Counted from the stretch's first letter, positions 18,388-28,506 are shown. The stretch is DNA of 48,133 nucleotides from an uncultured Flavobacteriales bacterium (GCA_913031595.1 CAJWCP010000010.1:1-48133); one strand, 5' to 3'. Numbers and translations: made by a program. Notes: generated by a model not told the origin, from the letters alone.

Positions 18388-18945
18388 ATGAAAAAAATCA
18401 TAAATTATTTTTTGCAAGGATTACTATATATAGTCCCAATCTATGTCACGTTTTATGTGATGTTCTGGACATTTAAAAAGATAGATGGTTTATTACCTTT
18501 CAAATTTCCAGGCTTAGGAGTAATTGTCATTATTGCCCTAGTTACATTCATTGGTTTTATAGGGACATCTATTATTGCCACGCCTATTAATGCTTTTTTT
18601 TCAAAAATGCTGAATAAGGCTCCACTGTTAAAAACAATTTATTCTTCTGTAAAAGATCTAATGAGTACTTTTGTTGGAAATAAAAAAGGATTTAAACAAG
18701 CAGTATTTGTAAGGTTGTTTGATAATTCAACAATAGAACGAATTGGCTTTATTACAAATGAAGACTTATCATCCCTAAATATTAATAAAGGAAGAGTATT
18801 GGTATATATACCTCATTCTTATAATTTCTCCGGGAATTTATTTGCAGTTGAACGAAAATATATCACCCCTATAAATGCCCCTTCTAGTGAAGTAATGAAA
18901 TTAATTGTTTCAGGAGGGGTCTCCGATTTTAATGAAATAAATTAA
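18388..18945 (+). CDS. DUF502 family membrane protein
   Basis: A 185-residue protein of the DUF502 family, whose function is unknown. Two membrane segments (about 8-28 and 43-66) come first. A soluble domain follows with LLKTIYSSVKDLMSTFVGNKKGF (about 92-113) and VLVYIPHSYNFSGNLFAV, both characteristic of the family, which often has a P-T-x-x-x-x-G pattern at the second segment. It is divergent from the YXWGXW gene and 22 bases upstream of the PNGase-like gene, so it probably heads that transcript. Confidence 0.85.
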   Translation: MKKIINYFLQGLLYIVPIYVTFYVMFWTFKKIDGLLPFKFPGLGVIVIIALVTFIGFIGTSIIATPINAFFSKMLNKAPLLKTIYSSVKDLMSTFVGNKKGFKQAVFVRLFDNSTIERIGFITNEDLSSLNINKGRVLVYIPHSYNFSGNLFAVERKYITPINAPSSEVMKLIVSGGVSDFNEIN

Positions 18946-18967
18946 TGTAAGAAAAAATAAACTATTT

Positions 18968-21181
18968 ATGAAAAAAATATTCTTAATCTTAATCTCACTT
19001 AGCTTCTTTAATAATCTGGCAAAAGCTGGAGATACAACTATTGTAAGAATTCATGATCATACCGATATGACATGGTACGGAAACTATGATGAATGGGGGG
19101 TTCTGCCCGATGCAACATTAGATTATCGAAAAATTTATTTGCACTATACCATGGGATGTGCAACTGGAGGCTGTTCTGATTGGGACTATACATCACAGAT
19201 TATTGTTAGACATAGAACAGGAGAAATTGACTCTTCACTTCAAACGTCTCCTTCATTTACAGTAAATGGAAATGAAGTAGATTCCGTAATGTTTTCGGAC
19301 AGTACTTATGTGCACTTTTGGGATGCGACGAATTACAGTGTAGACTCTACCCTATCTACTTTATTAGAGATTATTCAATTTAATGATTCTACAAATCCAA
19401 CAACTCCTACAGATACATTATATGCGTTTGAATCAGGCTTTTACAATATGCAATTTGACAGCTTAGGAAATATTATTGACTCTATCTATTTATATCCTAC
19501 AAACATTCATTGGACTAGTTTTTATAACTGGTATCAAATATTTGATGTAATTGACAATTATGAGCTTGCACGTGTAATAACCCCTTATGGAAGTATGTTA
19601 AATAATAGTTGGGAGTTCACTACAACTTTTGATGTCACTGATTTTGAACAAATACTAAGGGACTCTGTGGAAATAAGGTGTCATTATAGTGGATGGTCAT
19701 CTGGATTTAGTGCAACTCTTGATTTTGAGTTTATTGAGGGGACTCCTCCTAGAGATGTTGTAAAGCTTGAGAATATTTATAGTGGTGGGTACAGCTATAC
19801 CACTTCAACAGATTTTGAAACCAATAAATTAACCCCTAAAAAATTCTTAGTAGACCCAACAAGTACTGCCGCAATGGTAAAGATGACGTCTACTGGACAT
19901 GGATTTGATAACAATCAATCGGCAGCAGAATTTAAACCAATTAATTATTTTGTCAATATTGATGGGGTGCAAACCCATACTCAGTATAATTGGGATCCAA
20001 ATTGTGGAGAGAATCCTATTTATCCGCAAGGAGGAACGTGGATTTATGATCGAGCAAACTGGTGCCCAGGGACGCGAGCACAAGCATTTGATCATGAAAT
20101 CACTCCGTTTATTACACCTGGAGATTCAGTAGAAGTAAATATTGATTTTCAATCATACTCTTGGAGTGGATCTCAAACACCATCTTACATTGTTGAATGC
20201 CAATTATTCCAATATAAAGAGCCTAACTTTACAAATTCAGCAGAAATAATTGATATTATCAAGCCTTCTTTAAAAGATGAGTATAGTCGTAAAAACCCTA
20301 TTTGTAGCAAGCCATTAATTGTAATTAGAAATTATGGGCAGGACCCACTTACAGCATTAGAGATAGAGTATAAAGTAGTTGGAGGAAATACGCATACTTT
20401 TAACTGGACAGGTAATCTTGCGTTTTTAGAAACAGAAGAAGTTGAGCTCCCAAATCTGAATAATTGGTCTGGTTCTGCTAATATTTTTGAAGTAACAATT
20501 AAAAATCCTAATGGACAGACTGACGAATATAATGCAAACAACACAATGCAATCTCCATTTGAAATAGTGCCGGAATACCCTGCAACATTTGCCCTTTGGG
20601 TTGGTACAAACAGTGGCGTCATTAACACCTTAACTCAAGAATCTGAAACTAGTTGGGACTTTTATGATGAAAATGGAATGGCTATTTTTACAAGTGGTAG
20701 TCTTATCTCAAACACACAATATAGGGATACTTTGTCTTTCTCTCCTGGGTGCTATACCTTTGTAATGGAAGACACTGATGAAGATGGATTAGACTTCTGG
20801 GCTAATAATGATGGGGGGGGAATGGTAAGATTCCGTGAGATTGGAGCCTCATGGCTTAAAACATTTACTGCTGACTTTGGCACAAATATTATACACCAAT
20901 TTACTATTGGATATAGTCAATCAACAACTCAACATAGTAATAATCAGTGGGAGATATTTCCAAATCCTACAAATAATAATATTGTGATTGAAGGGATTTG
21001 TAATGAAAAATCTAAAATAACTATTCTTGACAACTTAGGCAAAGAGATTATGTCTCCTATAATCACAAATTCTGGATTTATTTCTGAAACTATTGATCTA
21101 AGAAAATTTGAAAATGGAATTTATTTTGTTAAAATCAATAATGATCAAGAACAAAAAATCACGAAAGTCATTAAGCAATAA
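18968..21181 (+). CDS. T9SS-secreted protein with PNGase F-like domain
   Basis: A 737-residue secreted protein with signal peptide (about 1-20). Residues about 24-400 resemble the two-part jelly roll of peptide-N-glycosidase F, the enzyme that releases N-glycans from glycoproteins; the marker is MGCATGGCSDWDYTSQIIVRH near 61-81. A calcium-type DTDEDGLD loop lies near 600. The C-terminus (about 660-737) is a type A T9SS sorting domain: WEIFPNPTNNNIVIEG and NGIYFVKINN. PNGase activity is not assured, since catalytic residues could not be aligned by eye. A G8 run (20813-20820) lies upstream of the sorting-domain codons. The stop directly abuts the ispG start. Confidence 0.8.
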   Translation: MKKIFLILISLSFFNNLAKAGDTTIVRIHDHTDMTWYGNYDEWGVLPDATLDYRKIYLHYTMGCATGGCSDWDYTSQIIVRHRTGEIDSSLQTSPSFTVNGNEVDSVMFSDSTYVHFWDATNYSVDSTLSTLLEIIQFNDSTNPTTPTDTLYAFESGFYNMQFDSLGNIIDSIYLYPTNIHWTSFYNWYQIFDVIDNYELARVITPYGSMLNNSWEFTTTFDVTDFEQILRDSVEIRCHYSGWSSGFSATLDFEFIEGTPPRDVVKLENIYSGGYSYTTSTDFETNKLTPKKFLVDPTSTAAMVKMTSTGHGFDNNQSAAEFKPINYFVNIDGVQTHTQYNWDPNCGENPIYPQGGTWIYDRANWCPGTRAQAFDHEITPFITPGDSVEVNIDFQSYSWSGSQTPSYIVECQLFQYKEPNFTNSAEIIDIIKPSLKDEYSRKNPICSKPLIVIRNYGQDPLTALEIEYKVVGGNTHTFNWTGNLAFLETEEVELPNLNNWSGSANIFEVTIKNPNGQTDEYNANNTMQSPFEIVPEYPATFALWVGTNSGVINTLTQESETSWDFYDENGMAIFTSGSLISNTQYRDTLSFSPGCYTFVMEDTDEDGLDFWANNDGGGMVRFREIGASWLKTFTADFGTNIIHQFTIGYSQSTTQHSNNQWEIFPNPTNNNIVIEGICNEKSKITILDNLGKEIMSPIITNSGFISETIDLRKFENGIYFVKINNDQEQKITKVIKQ
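20813..20820 (+). repeat. G8 homopolymer inside the PNGase-like gene
   Basis: Eight consecutive G encode two and two-thirds glycine codons near residue 616. It is the longest G run seen in this AT-rich window. A change of one base would remove the C-terminal T9SS sorting domain. Confidence 0.8.
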
Positions 21182-23095
21182 ATGAAATACTGCAACTCAC
21201 TAACTACCTATTCAAGGTTTAAAACCAGAGAAGTAAAAGTAGGGGGGATTGGTATTGGTGGAGAAAATCCAATCCGTATCCAATCCATGACAATCACTGA
21301 CACCATGGATACTCTTGCTACTGTCGAGGAATCTATACGAATGATTAAAGCAGGTTGTGAATTAATTCGAATCACTGCTCCAAGCAAAAAAGAGGCTGAA
21401 AACTTACAAAACATTAAAAATGAACTACGAAGAAATGGATATAAAACTCCAATTGTTGCAGATATTCATTTTACTCCTAATGCTGCTGAAATTGCAGCCC
21501 AAATTGTTGAAAAAGTAAGAATTAATCCTGGTAACTATGCTGATAAAAAGAAATTCGAAAATCTAACATATACAGATAAAAGTTATAAAATAGAATTACA
21601 AAGAATCAAAAAAAAGATTACGCCTCTTATTGAAATATGTAAAAAAAATGGCGTAGCGATGCGGATTGGAACAAATCATGGCTCTTTATCTGATAGGATT
21701 TTAAGTAGATATGGAGATACTCCAAAAGGCATGGTCGAATCTGCTATGGAATTTCTTAGGATCTGTAGAGAGCAAGATTATCATGAAATTGTCCTCTCAA
21801 TGAAAGCCTCTAATACAAGAGTAATGGTGCAAGCATATCGTTTATTAGTGGCAGAAATGATAAAAGAAGGTATGAGCTATCCTCTACATTTAGGGGTTAC
21901 AGAAGCAGGAGAAGGGGAAGAGGGAAGAATAAAATCAGCTGTAGGAATTGGCAGCCTTTTAGCAGATGGGATAGGTGATACTATTAGAGTGTCTCTTACA
22001 GAAGCTCCCGAATTTGAAATGCCAGTTGCTAAAAAACTACTTTCTCATTTTAAAGGATTTAACAAGCATGCAAATATTAAGGAAATAGAAAAAAACCCAT
22101 TAAACCCATTTGAATATAAAAAAAGAACAACAAATACTGTTTTAAATATTGGCGGAAAAAATCCTCCAATAGTAAAAGTAGATTTTTCTTTAAAAAAGAA
22201 AATAACTCCAGCATCTTTTTTTGCCTTAGGATATAATTATTCTATTCCATTAGACAAATGGCATATATCTGATATGGCTGCTGATTATGTGTTTGTAGGT
22301 GATCATAAAATTGACTTTGAAGTTCCAGGCACTTTAGGACTGATTTATAACTATAAAACATGGAAAAATCATAAAAAAGGATATCCATGTTTAACTGTAA
22401 AAGAATATCTAAAAGAGGAAGATAAATCTAATAAAATGAACGTGATTTATGCATTCCTCTCTGATTTATCTAAAGAATTAAAAAATAAATTAAAAACAGA
22501 TAAAACAGCCGTACTTCTAATAGATACTCATAATAAAAATGGTCTTGCAGAACAAAGAAGGTTATTTATAGAGCTTATAAATAATGATATAAAAACACCT
22601 GTAATTATTGGAAGATCTTATAAAAATTTATCTGAAGAGCAACTACAACTTTCTTCCTCTGCAGATATTGGCCCTTTACTTTTAGATGGCCTAGGAGAAG
22701 GTATTTTTATTTGTACGGAAAATTGTGCTGCAGATCAAATGATTAATAATTTGTCTTTTGGTATACTCCAAGCAACAAGAACAAGAATTTCTAAAACAGA
22801 ATATATCTCATGCCCATCCTGTGGAAGAACTCTTTTTGATTTACAAGAAACTACTGCGAAAATTAGAAAAGTAACTGATCATCTAAAAGGTGTTAAAATT
22901 GGTATTATGGGCTGTATAGTAAATGGTCCTGGAGAAATGGCAGACGCTGATTATGGTTATGTAGGAACAGGTCCTGGTAAAATTACTCTATATAAAGAAA
23001 AAGAAATTGTTCAAAAAAATATAGCTGAAGAAGAAGCTGTAGATGCTCTTATTAATTTAATAAAGTCTAATGGCGATTGGATAGAGAGACCCTAA
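21182..23095 (+). CDS. ispG: 4-hydroxy-3-methylbut-2-enyl diphosphate synthase, long form
   Basis: Iron-sulfur enzyme of the MEP pathway that reductively converts MEcPP to HMBPP, the precursor of all isoprenoids, carotenoids and the menaquinone side chain. The N-terminal TIM barrel begins with [18 protein letters not shown]. The [4Fe-4S] ligands are in CPSCGRT (Cys544, Cys547) and GIMGC (Cys578), with NGPGE following. At 637 residues it is the long form with an insert of about 250 residues between barrel and cluster domain, as in plants and Bacteroidota. The start codon follows the upstream stop with no gap. The end overlaps purT by 4 bases in a tail-to-tail arrangement. Confidence 0.95.
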   Translation: MKYCNSLTTYSRFKTREVKVGGIGIGGENPIRIQSMTITDTMDTLATVEESIRMIKAGCELIRITAPSKKEAENLQNIKNELRRNGYKTPIVADIHFTPNAAEIAAQIVEKVRINPGNYADKKKFENLTYTDKSYKIELQRIKKKITPLIEICKKNGVAMRIGTNHGSLSDRILSRYGDTPKGMVESAMEFLRICREQDYHEIVLSMKASNTRVMVQAYRLLVAEMIKEGMSYPLHLGVTEAGEGEEGRIKSAVGIGSLLADGIGDTIRVSLTEAPEFEMPVAKKLLSHFKGFNKHANIKEIEKNPLNPFEYKKRTTNTVLNIGGKNPPIVKVDFSLKKKITPASFFALGYNYSIPLDKWHISDMAADYVFVGDHKIDFEVPGTLGLIYNYKTWKNHKKGYPCLTVKEYLKEEDKSNKMNVIYAFLSDLSKELKNKLKTDKTAVLLIDTHNKNGLAEQRRLFIELINNDIKTPVIIGRSYKNLSEEQLQLSSSADIGPLLLDGLGEGIFICTENCAADQMINNLSFGILQATRTRISKTEYISCPSCGRTLFDLQETTAKIRKVTDHLKGVKIGIMGCIVNGPGEMADADYGYVGTGPGKITLYKEKEIVQKNIAEEEAVDALINLIKSNGDWIERP

Positions 23096-24252
23096 TCTAT
23101 TTGAATTTTACTTGCAACTTCTTTAGCTTTTAATACTAACTCTTCTGTTTTTTCATCTCCATATGCAAGTGCAACACCCATCCTTCTATATTTTCTAGTT
23201 GATGGTTTACCAAAAATTTTATAGTCTGTATTATTATAATTGGAAGCATCTGCAAATCCAGTTATTACTGGCAATCTGTCATTATTATTTGATGCTAATA
23301 TAACTGCAGACGCCCCATTTCTTAAAAGAGATATATTTAAAACAGGTATCCCTAAAATTGCTCGTGCATGTAATTCAAATTCTGAGAAATTCTGAGTTCC
23401 TGCTAAAGTTACCATGCCTGTATCATGTGGCCGTGGCGACAATTCAGAGAAATACACCTCATTGTTACCAATAAAAAACTCTACCCCCCAAATTCCACTC
23501 CCACCTAACTCTTCAGTTATCTTTCGAGCCATTTGCTGAGCCTTAATTAATAGCTCTTCTTGCATTGACATTGGTTGCCAGCTCTCTTGATAATCTCCTC
23601 TTTCTTGCCGATGTCCAATTGGAGAACAAAAAAGAGTTTCTCCATTATTTTGCGTAAGTGTTAATAAAGTTATTTCATAATCAAAAACAATAAATTCTTC
23701 TACTATAACTTCCATTAAATCTCCTCGTGAGCCTTCTAAAGCATAATTCCATGCTTTTCGAAGATCACTAGAGTTTTTAATTGTAGACTGACCTTTCCCA
23801 GATGAAGACATAAGGGGTTTCACAACGCAAGGCATCCCTATATCTTTAACCGCTTCCAATAACTGTTCATAAGATGAAGCATATTTATAATTAGCTGTTT
23901 TAATAGATAAATCAATACTAGCTAAATCACGTATTGCTTTCCTATTCATAGTATAATTAGCTGCTTTTGCTGAAGGAATAACACTATATCCCTGCTTTTC
24001 ATATTCATAAAAACGCTCAGTCCTAATACTCTCTACCTCTGGAACTATAAAATCAGGCTTATGCTTAGCAACTAAGTGGTCTAATTCTGGTCCATTTAAC
24101 ATGTCAATAACCTCAAATTCATGTGCAACTTGCATTGCAGGTGCATTTTTATAATTATCAACAGCTATAACGTACTGACCTAATCTTTGCATGGCAATAA
24201 CAAGCTCTTTACCTAATTCTCCTGATCCTAAAAGTAATATCTTTTTTCTCAT
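23092..24252 (-). CDS. purT: Formate-dependent GAR transformylase
   Basis: ATP-grasp enzyme of purine synthesis that formylates glycinamide ribonucleotide using formate and ATP instead of formyl-tetrahydrofolate. The 386 residues begin with the preATP fold [21 protein letters not shown] (5-25). The ATP-grasp core includes [16 protein letters not shown] (about 140-155), and [21 protein letters not shown] near 267-287 is specific to PurT/PurK. The start overlaps the ribE stop by 4 bases, making it the last gene of mqnC-ribE-purT. Confidence 0.95.
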   Translation of the reverse strand: MRKKILLLGSGELGKELVIAMQRLGQYVIAVDNYKNAPAMQVAHEFEVIDMLNGPELDHLVAKHKPDFIVPEVESIRTERFYEYEKQGYSVIPSAKAANYTMNRKAIRDLASIDLSIKTANYKYASSYEQLLEAVKDIGMPCVVKPLMSSSGKGQSTIKNSSDLRKAWNYALEGSRGDLMEVIVEEFIVFDYEITLLTLTQNNGETLFCSPIGHRQERGDYQESWQPMSMQEELLIKAQQMARKITEELGGSGIWGVEFFIGNNEVYFSELSPRPHDTGMVTLAGTQNFSEFELHARAILGIPVLNISLLRNGASAVILASNNNDRLPVITGFADASNYNNTDYKIFGKPSTRKYRRMGVALAYGDEKTEELVLKAKEVASKIQID

Positions 24253-24830
24253 GACTTAATTAACTTTGAAATATACTTGCCCAATATGTCAAACTCTATA
24301 TTAACAAGTGATCCTATTTTTAATTTATGAAAATTTGTGTTTCTATATGTATATGGAATTATTGCAACAGAAAAAGAATTCTTCTTAGAGTCTACAATAG
24401 TTAAACTAACACCATTCACACATATAGACCCTTTCCTAACGGTAATATTATTTGATGACTCATAATTAAAAGTAAATATAAAAGAACCGTTCTCTTCTTT
24501 TATATTTGAACATTTAGCAACCTGATCTACATGGCCTTGCACCATATGTCCATCTAATCTGTCTCCTAACTTCATTGCTCTTTCAATATTTATTTTATCC
24601 CCAATTGCTATATGAGCAAGATTAGTAATACGTAAAGTCTCATTTATAGCAACTACAGAATAAATCATATCATTAATATCTACTACGGTTAGGCAAACTC
24701 CATTATGTGAAATAGATTGATCAATTTTTAGCTCATTAGTAATTTGAGATTTTAAAAATATATGTAGATTGCCTTTTACTTTTTTAACATCTACTACTTC
24801 AACGATTTCCTCAATAATTCCTGTAAACAT
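24249..24830 (-). CDS. ribE: Riboflavin synthase, alpha subunit
   Basis: Dismutates two 6,7-dimethyl-8-ribityllumazines to riboflavin, the last step of vitamin B2 synthesis. The 193 residues form two similar barrel domains (about 1-96 and 97-193): [12 protein letters not shown] with [11 protein letters not shown] in the first, and [10 protein letters not shown] with [12 protein letters not shown] in the second. The short C-terminal helix for trimer contact is present. It lies 5 bases after mqnC. No FMN riboswitch is visible, since there is no leader long enough. Confidence 0.94.
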   Translation of the reverse strand: MFTGIIEEIVEVVDVKKVKGNLHIFLKSQITNELKIDQSISHNGVCLTVVDINDMIYSVVAINETLRITNLAHIAIGDKINIERAMKLGDRLDGHMVQGHVDQVAKCSNIKEENGSFIFTFNYESSNNITVRKGSICVNGVSLTIVDSKKNSFSVAIIPYTYRNTNFHKLKIGSLVNIEFDILGKYISKLIKS

Positions 24831-24835
24831 TGTAA

Positions 24836-25957
24836 TTAATAATTAATTATTTGTTCTTCCATTTCTGGAATTTCTCTTTTTGTATATAGTTGCGTCCTTA
24901 ACTGAGGTTCAAATCCAGCATCTTTGATGCATTTTTGTATGCTTTTCGCAGTAAACCTATGGGGAGCACCAGCTGCTGACACCACATTTTCTTCAATCAT
25001 AATAGACCCCATATCATTAGCTCCTCCATGCAATGTTAACTGCGCTGTTTCTGCGCCGACTGTTAACCATGAAGTTTGTATATTAATTATATTAGGTAGC
25101 ATAATTCTTGAAATTGCTATCATCCTTAAATACTCATCTCTAGTAACACTATTGTTGATTCCTTTCACCTTTTTTAGTATGGTTTGATGATCCATAAAAG
25201 GCCAAGGAATGAAGGCTAAAAAACCATTTTCCTTACTTGGTTTCATTGACTGAATTTCTCTTATACGTACTAAATGATCGAATCTTTCCTCTAAAGTTTC
25301 AATGTGCCCAAACATCATAGTAGCAGATGTAGTTATTCCCACTTTATGAGCTACATGCATAATATCTAACCATTCTTGACCTGTACATTTTCCTTTAGAA
25401 ATTAACCTGCGAACTCGATCACTCAAAATCTCAGCCCCAGCACCTGGCATGCTATCCATGCCCGCTTCTTTCAACGCAGTCAATACATGCTCATGACTAT
25501 AAGAACCTATTTTACAAATATGTGCAATTTCTGGAGGTCCTAAAGCATGTAGTTTAATATTTGGATAAAGACTTTTTAGTTCTTTAAATAACCTCACATA
25601 ATAATCTAATCCTAAATCAGGATGATGTCCTCCTTGTAATAATAATTGATCTCCACCGTAACGGATAGTCTCTTCTATCTTTTTCTTGTAAGTGTTAATA
25701 GTGGTAACGTATACCTCTGAATGCTTAGGATGTCTAAAAAAATTACAAAATTTACAATTAGCTATACACGCATTAGTTGTATTTACATTCCTGTCTATTT
25801 GCCATGTTACTTTTTTACTAAGCGCAATCTTATCTCTAAGCTCATTTGCTACCCACATTAAATCAGTAGTAGCTAAATTCTTAAATAAGAACAACCCCTC
25901 ATCTATAGATAAAAAATCTTTTCTTAATGCTTTTTGAATTAACTGTTTACTGTTCAT
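24836..25957 (-). CDS. mqnC: Cyclic dehypoxanthinyl futalosine synthase
   Basis: Radical SAM enzyme of the futalosine route to menaquinone; it cyclises dehypoxanthine futalosine. The 373 residues carry CxxxCxxC at Cys64, Cys68 and Cys71 (CIANCKFC). The downstream QLLLQGGHHPDLGLDYY and MPGAGAEILSDRVRR segments match MqnC rather than its homologue MqnE. The C-terminal GGANDMGSIMIEENVVSAAG is also typical. It heads the mqnC-ribE-purT operon, and its promoter region is shared with the divergent aminopeptidase gene. Other mqn genes are not in the window. Confidence 0.92.
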   Translation of the reverse strand: MNSKQLIQKALRKDFLSIDEGLFLFKNLATTDLMWVANELRDKIALSKKVTWQIDRNVNTTNACIANCKFCNFFRHPKHSEVYVTTINTYKKKIEETIRYGGDQLLLQGGHHPDLGLDYYVRLFKELKSLYPNIKLHALGPPEIAHICKIGSYSHEHVLTALKEAGMDSMPGAGAEILSDRVRRLISKGKCTGQEWLDIMHVAHKVGITTSATMMFGHIETLEERFDHLVRIREIQSMKPSKENGFLAFIPWPFMDHQTILKKVKGINNSVTRDEYLRMIAISRIMLPNIINIQTSWLTVGAETAQLTLHGGANDMGSIMIEENVVSAAGAPHRFTAKSIQKCIKDAGFEPQLRTQLYTKREIPEMEEQIINY

Positions 25958-25966
25958 AAAAATACT

Positions 25967-25974
25967 TAGCTTTG
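25967..25974 (+). promoter_or_regulatory. -7 element for the aminopeptidase-pdxA pair
   Basis: TAGCTTTG matches TAnnTTTG, 23 bases before the start at 25998. It lies only 6 bases from the opposing mqnC -7 box, so the two polymerase sites overlap. A -33 TTG at the right distance is not evident. Confidence 0.45.
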
Positions 25975-25980
25975 TATCTA

Positions 25981-25988
25981 CAAAATTA
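25981..25988 (-). promoter_or_regulatory. -7 element for mqnC-ribE-purT
   Basis: On the minus strand TAATTTTG matches TAnnTTTG, 23 bases before the mqnC start. A TTG at 26005-26007 stands 16 bases upstream, inside the start of the divergent aminopeptidase gene. Confidence 0.45.
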
Positions 25989-25997
25989 CATAATATT

Positions 25998-27425
25998 ATG
26001 AATACAATTATTAAAAAGAAAAAGTCATTTTCTAATAGCGAAAACCTAATAATCTTGTGTAAAAAAAATAGTACTATATCACATTATGGCTTGTTGTCTA
26101 CAGAATTAAACTTTATACAAAAAAAGAAAAAAGACAATACAGAAATAATATTTATTAATCAATATAATAGATTAGTTTTTATTGTAATTGCAAAGAAAGA
26201 AAATAACCAATATAAACGTATTGAAAATATAAGATTACTTGGAGATAAAGTAAGAGAGAGAATCAAAAATGAAAAATCCTGCACAATAGTTGATGCTCAA
26301 AACAATCAAAAAGAATTAATAGCTTTTACTGAAGGAATGGCTTTAAGTAATTATGAGTTTAAAAAACATAAAACTAATACTCCTGCTCTTAAATTAAAAA
26401 CAATCTATATACATGCAGATATAAGTAAAAAAGAAATATTAGAACTACAAAATATTATAGCTGCTGTACATTTAACAAGAGATCTTGTTAATGAACCTTT
26501 TTCTCATTTAACAGCTTCTGATTTAGCAAAATCAGCAAAACAAGTAGGCAAAAATAATGGTCTAAAAACGACTGTTTTTAATAAGAAAAAAATTGAGTCA
26601 TTAAAAATGGGAGGTCTATTAGCAGTGAATAAGGGGAGTATAGATGAGCCTACCTTTACAATCATGGAATGGAAACCAAAAAATGCCATCAATAAAAAAC
26701 CTATTATTATCATAGGTAAGGGAATTGTCTATGATACTGGAGGTCTAAGCTTAAAACCTACAGCTAATTCTATGGATATAATGAAGGTTGATATGGGGGG
26801 TGCTGGGGTAGTAATTGGAACGATGCAAGCTATTTCTTCTAATAATTTAAATGCTTATGTAATTGGTCTAATACCAGCCACAGACAATAGGCCGTCAGGA
26901 AATGCCTATGCTCCAGGAGATGTAATAACAATGCATAATAAAAAAACCGTAGAAGTATTAAATACTGACGCTGAAGGAAGATTAATTTTAGCTGATGCTT
27001 TAAGTTTTGCGGATAAATATAATCCTAAACTAGTGATTGATTTAGCAACATTAACTGGTGCTGCAGCAAGGGCGATAGGTCATTATGGAATTGTAAGTAT
27101 GCATGAAAATGCTATGAAAGAGCATAATAATCTAAAAAAAGTAGGTGATGTAACACATGAGCGATTAGCTGAAATGCCTTTCTGGGATGATTATAATGAA
27201 TTAATTATGTCAGATATAGCAGATATTAAAAATCTTGGGGGAGCAGTAGCTGGGGCTATAACAGCTGGAAAATTCTTAGCTCATTTTATAAATTATCCTT
27301 GGATTCATTTAGACATAGCTGGCCCTACTTTTGTAAAAACAAAATATGGCTATAGGGGTAAAGGTGCCACTGGAATAGGAGTAAGATTATTATATCATTT
27401 TCTTAAAAAAGAAACTGCTAAGTGA
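25998..27425 (+). CDS. pepA: Leucyl aminopeptidase (M17)
   Basis: Cytoplasmic two-metal aminopeptidase that removes N-terminal residues from peptides. The 475 residues end in the M17 catalytic domain. Lys241 and Asp246 lie in GKGIVYDTGG, and the family signature NTDAEGRLILADAL spans 322-335 with Asp324 and Glu326 as metal ligands. The IHLDIAGPTFVKTKYGYRGKGATGIGVRLL tail is typical, given here in part. The N-terminal 150 residues are divergent and Lys-rich. The stop overlaps the GTG start of pdxA by 4 bases. Some M17 members also bind DNA; nothing here shows that. Confidence 0.92.
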   Translation: MNTIIKKKKSFSNSENLIILCKKNSTISHYGLLSTELNFIQKKKKDNTEIIFINQYNRLVFIVIAKKENNQYKRIENIRLLGDKVRERIKNEKSCTIVDAQNNQKELIAFTEGMALSNYEFKKHKTNTPALKLKTIYIHADISKKEILELQNIIAAVHLTRDLVNEPFSHLTASDLAKSAKQVGKNNGLKTTVFNKKKIESLKMGGLLAVNKGSIDEPTFTIMEWKPKNAINKKPIIIIGKGIVYDTGGLSLKPTANSMDIMKVDMGGAGVVIGTMQAISSNNLNAYVIGLIPATDNRPSGNAYAPGDVITMHNKKTVEVLNTDAEGRLILADALSFADKYNPKLVIDLATLTGAAARAIGHYGIVSMHENAMKEHNNLKKVGDVTHERLAEMPFWDDYNELIMSDIADIKNLGGAVAGAITAGKFLAHFINYPWIHLDIAGPTFVKTKYGYRGKGATGIGVRLLYHFLKKETAK

Positions 27426-28453
27426 AAAACATAAAACAAAAAATAAAAGCTGGAATATCAATTGGAGATCTTAATGGGGTTGGAATTGAGATTATCATAA
27501 AGACGTTTCAAGATAATAGGATGATGGATTTCTGCACTCCAATAATATTTGGCTCTTCAAAAGTTATAACACATCATAAAAAAATATTAGAAGAAGAATG
27601 TCATATTAATACTATAAAAAATATTGCTGAAGCTGCTCCAAAAAAAATCAACCTAATTAATCTATGGGATGAAGATTTAGATTTAAATATAGGAAAAGCG
27701 TCAACAGATTTAGCAAAATATTCTTTCAATTCTCTAAAAAAAGCAGCCGAAGCATTAAATAACAATGATATTGATCTATTAATCACTGCTCCAATTAATA
27801 AGAATATGATTCAGAAAGAAATAAAAGATTTTATTGGACATACTGAATTTCTAGAAGCCTCTTTTGAAGGGGAAGCGTTAATGGTTATGGTAAGTGAATT
27901 TATGAAAATTGCCTTTATAACTGGACATATCCCATTATCTCAAGTAAAAGAATCAATTACTACTAAAAAAATTATTAGTAAAACAATAATTCTAAATGAA
28001 AGCCTAAAAAAAGATTTTGGATGTATAAAACCAAAAATAGCAGTTCTAGGAATCAATCCACATGCAGGAGAAAATGGAATGTTAGGGAAAGAAGAAAATG
28101 ATATTATTATTCCTGCAATAAAAAAATTAAATGAGAAGGATATTATGGCTTTTGGTCCTTATCCAGCTGACAGTTTCTTTAATTTAGATAAACTAAAGAA
28201 GTTTGATGGAGTTATGGCTATGTATCATGATCAGGGGTTAATCCCATTTAAAACATTATCTTTTTCTGATGGGGTAAACTATACAGCAGGATTAAATATT
28301 ATAAGAACCTCTCCTGTTCATGGAACAGGTTATGATATTGCTGGAAAAAATCAAGCAAATACTCAATCTTTCCGTCAATCAATATTCTTAGCATGTGATA
28401 TTTTTAAAAAAAGAACAGATTTTTCTAAATTAAACAAGGATTCCAGTTTTTAA
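27422..28453 (+). CDS. pdxA: 4-hydroxythreonine-4-phosphate dehydrogenase
   Basis: NAD-dependent enzyme of the DXP-dependent vitamin B6 pathway; it oxidises 4-phosphohydroxy-threonine for ring closure by PdxJ. The 343 residues begin with AGISIGDLNGVGIEII (about 10-25), and the metal-binding His residues lie in FIGHTEFLE, LGINPHAGENG and MYHDQGLIPFK. The start is GTG at 27422, chosen because it overlaps the preceding stop (GTGA) and aligns with the family N-terminus. It is the second gene of the pair with pepA. Confidence 0.94.
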   Translation: MKNIKQKIKAGISIGDLNGVGIEIIIKTFQDNRMMDFCTPIIFGSSKVITHHKKILEEECHINTIKNIAEAAPKKINLINLWDEDLDLNIGKASTDLAKYSFNSLKKAAEALNNNDIDLLITAPINKNMIQKEIKDFIGHTEFLEASFEGEALMVMVSEFMKIAFITGHIPLSQVKESITTKKIISKTIILNESLKKDFGCIKPKIAVLGINPHAGENGMLGKEENDIIIPAIKKLNEKDIMAFGPYPADSFFNLDKLKKFDGVMAMYHDQGLIPFKTLSFSDGVNYTAGLNIIRTSPVHGTGYDIAGKNQANTQSFRQSIFLACDIFKKRTDFSKLNKDSSF

Positions 28454-28473
28454 TACGATTCGAAGTAAATTTG

Positions 28474-28481
28474 TATCTTTG
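28474..28481 (+). promoter_or_regulatory. -7 element for the DUF177-rpmF-plsX-fabH cluster
   Basis: TATCTTTG matches TAnnTTTG and is followed by ACCGCCCC; a second copy, TAAATTTG, directly abuts it (28466-28473). The leader to the start at 28507 would be about 20 bases. The -33 region has only a T run. Confidence 0.5.
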
Positions 28482-28506
28482 ACCGCCCCTAATAATATTA
28501 AAAGAA

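Noticed and set aside
24831-24835. FMN riboswitch ahead of ribE
   Set aside because: Only 5 bases separate mqnC and ribE, and no conserved RFN sequence is seen ahead of mqnC.
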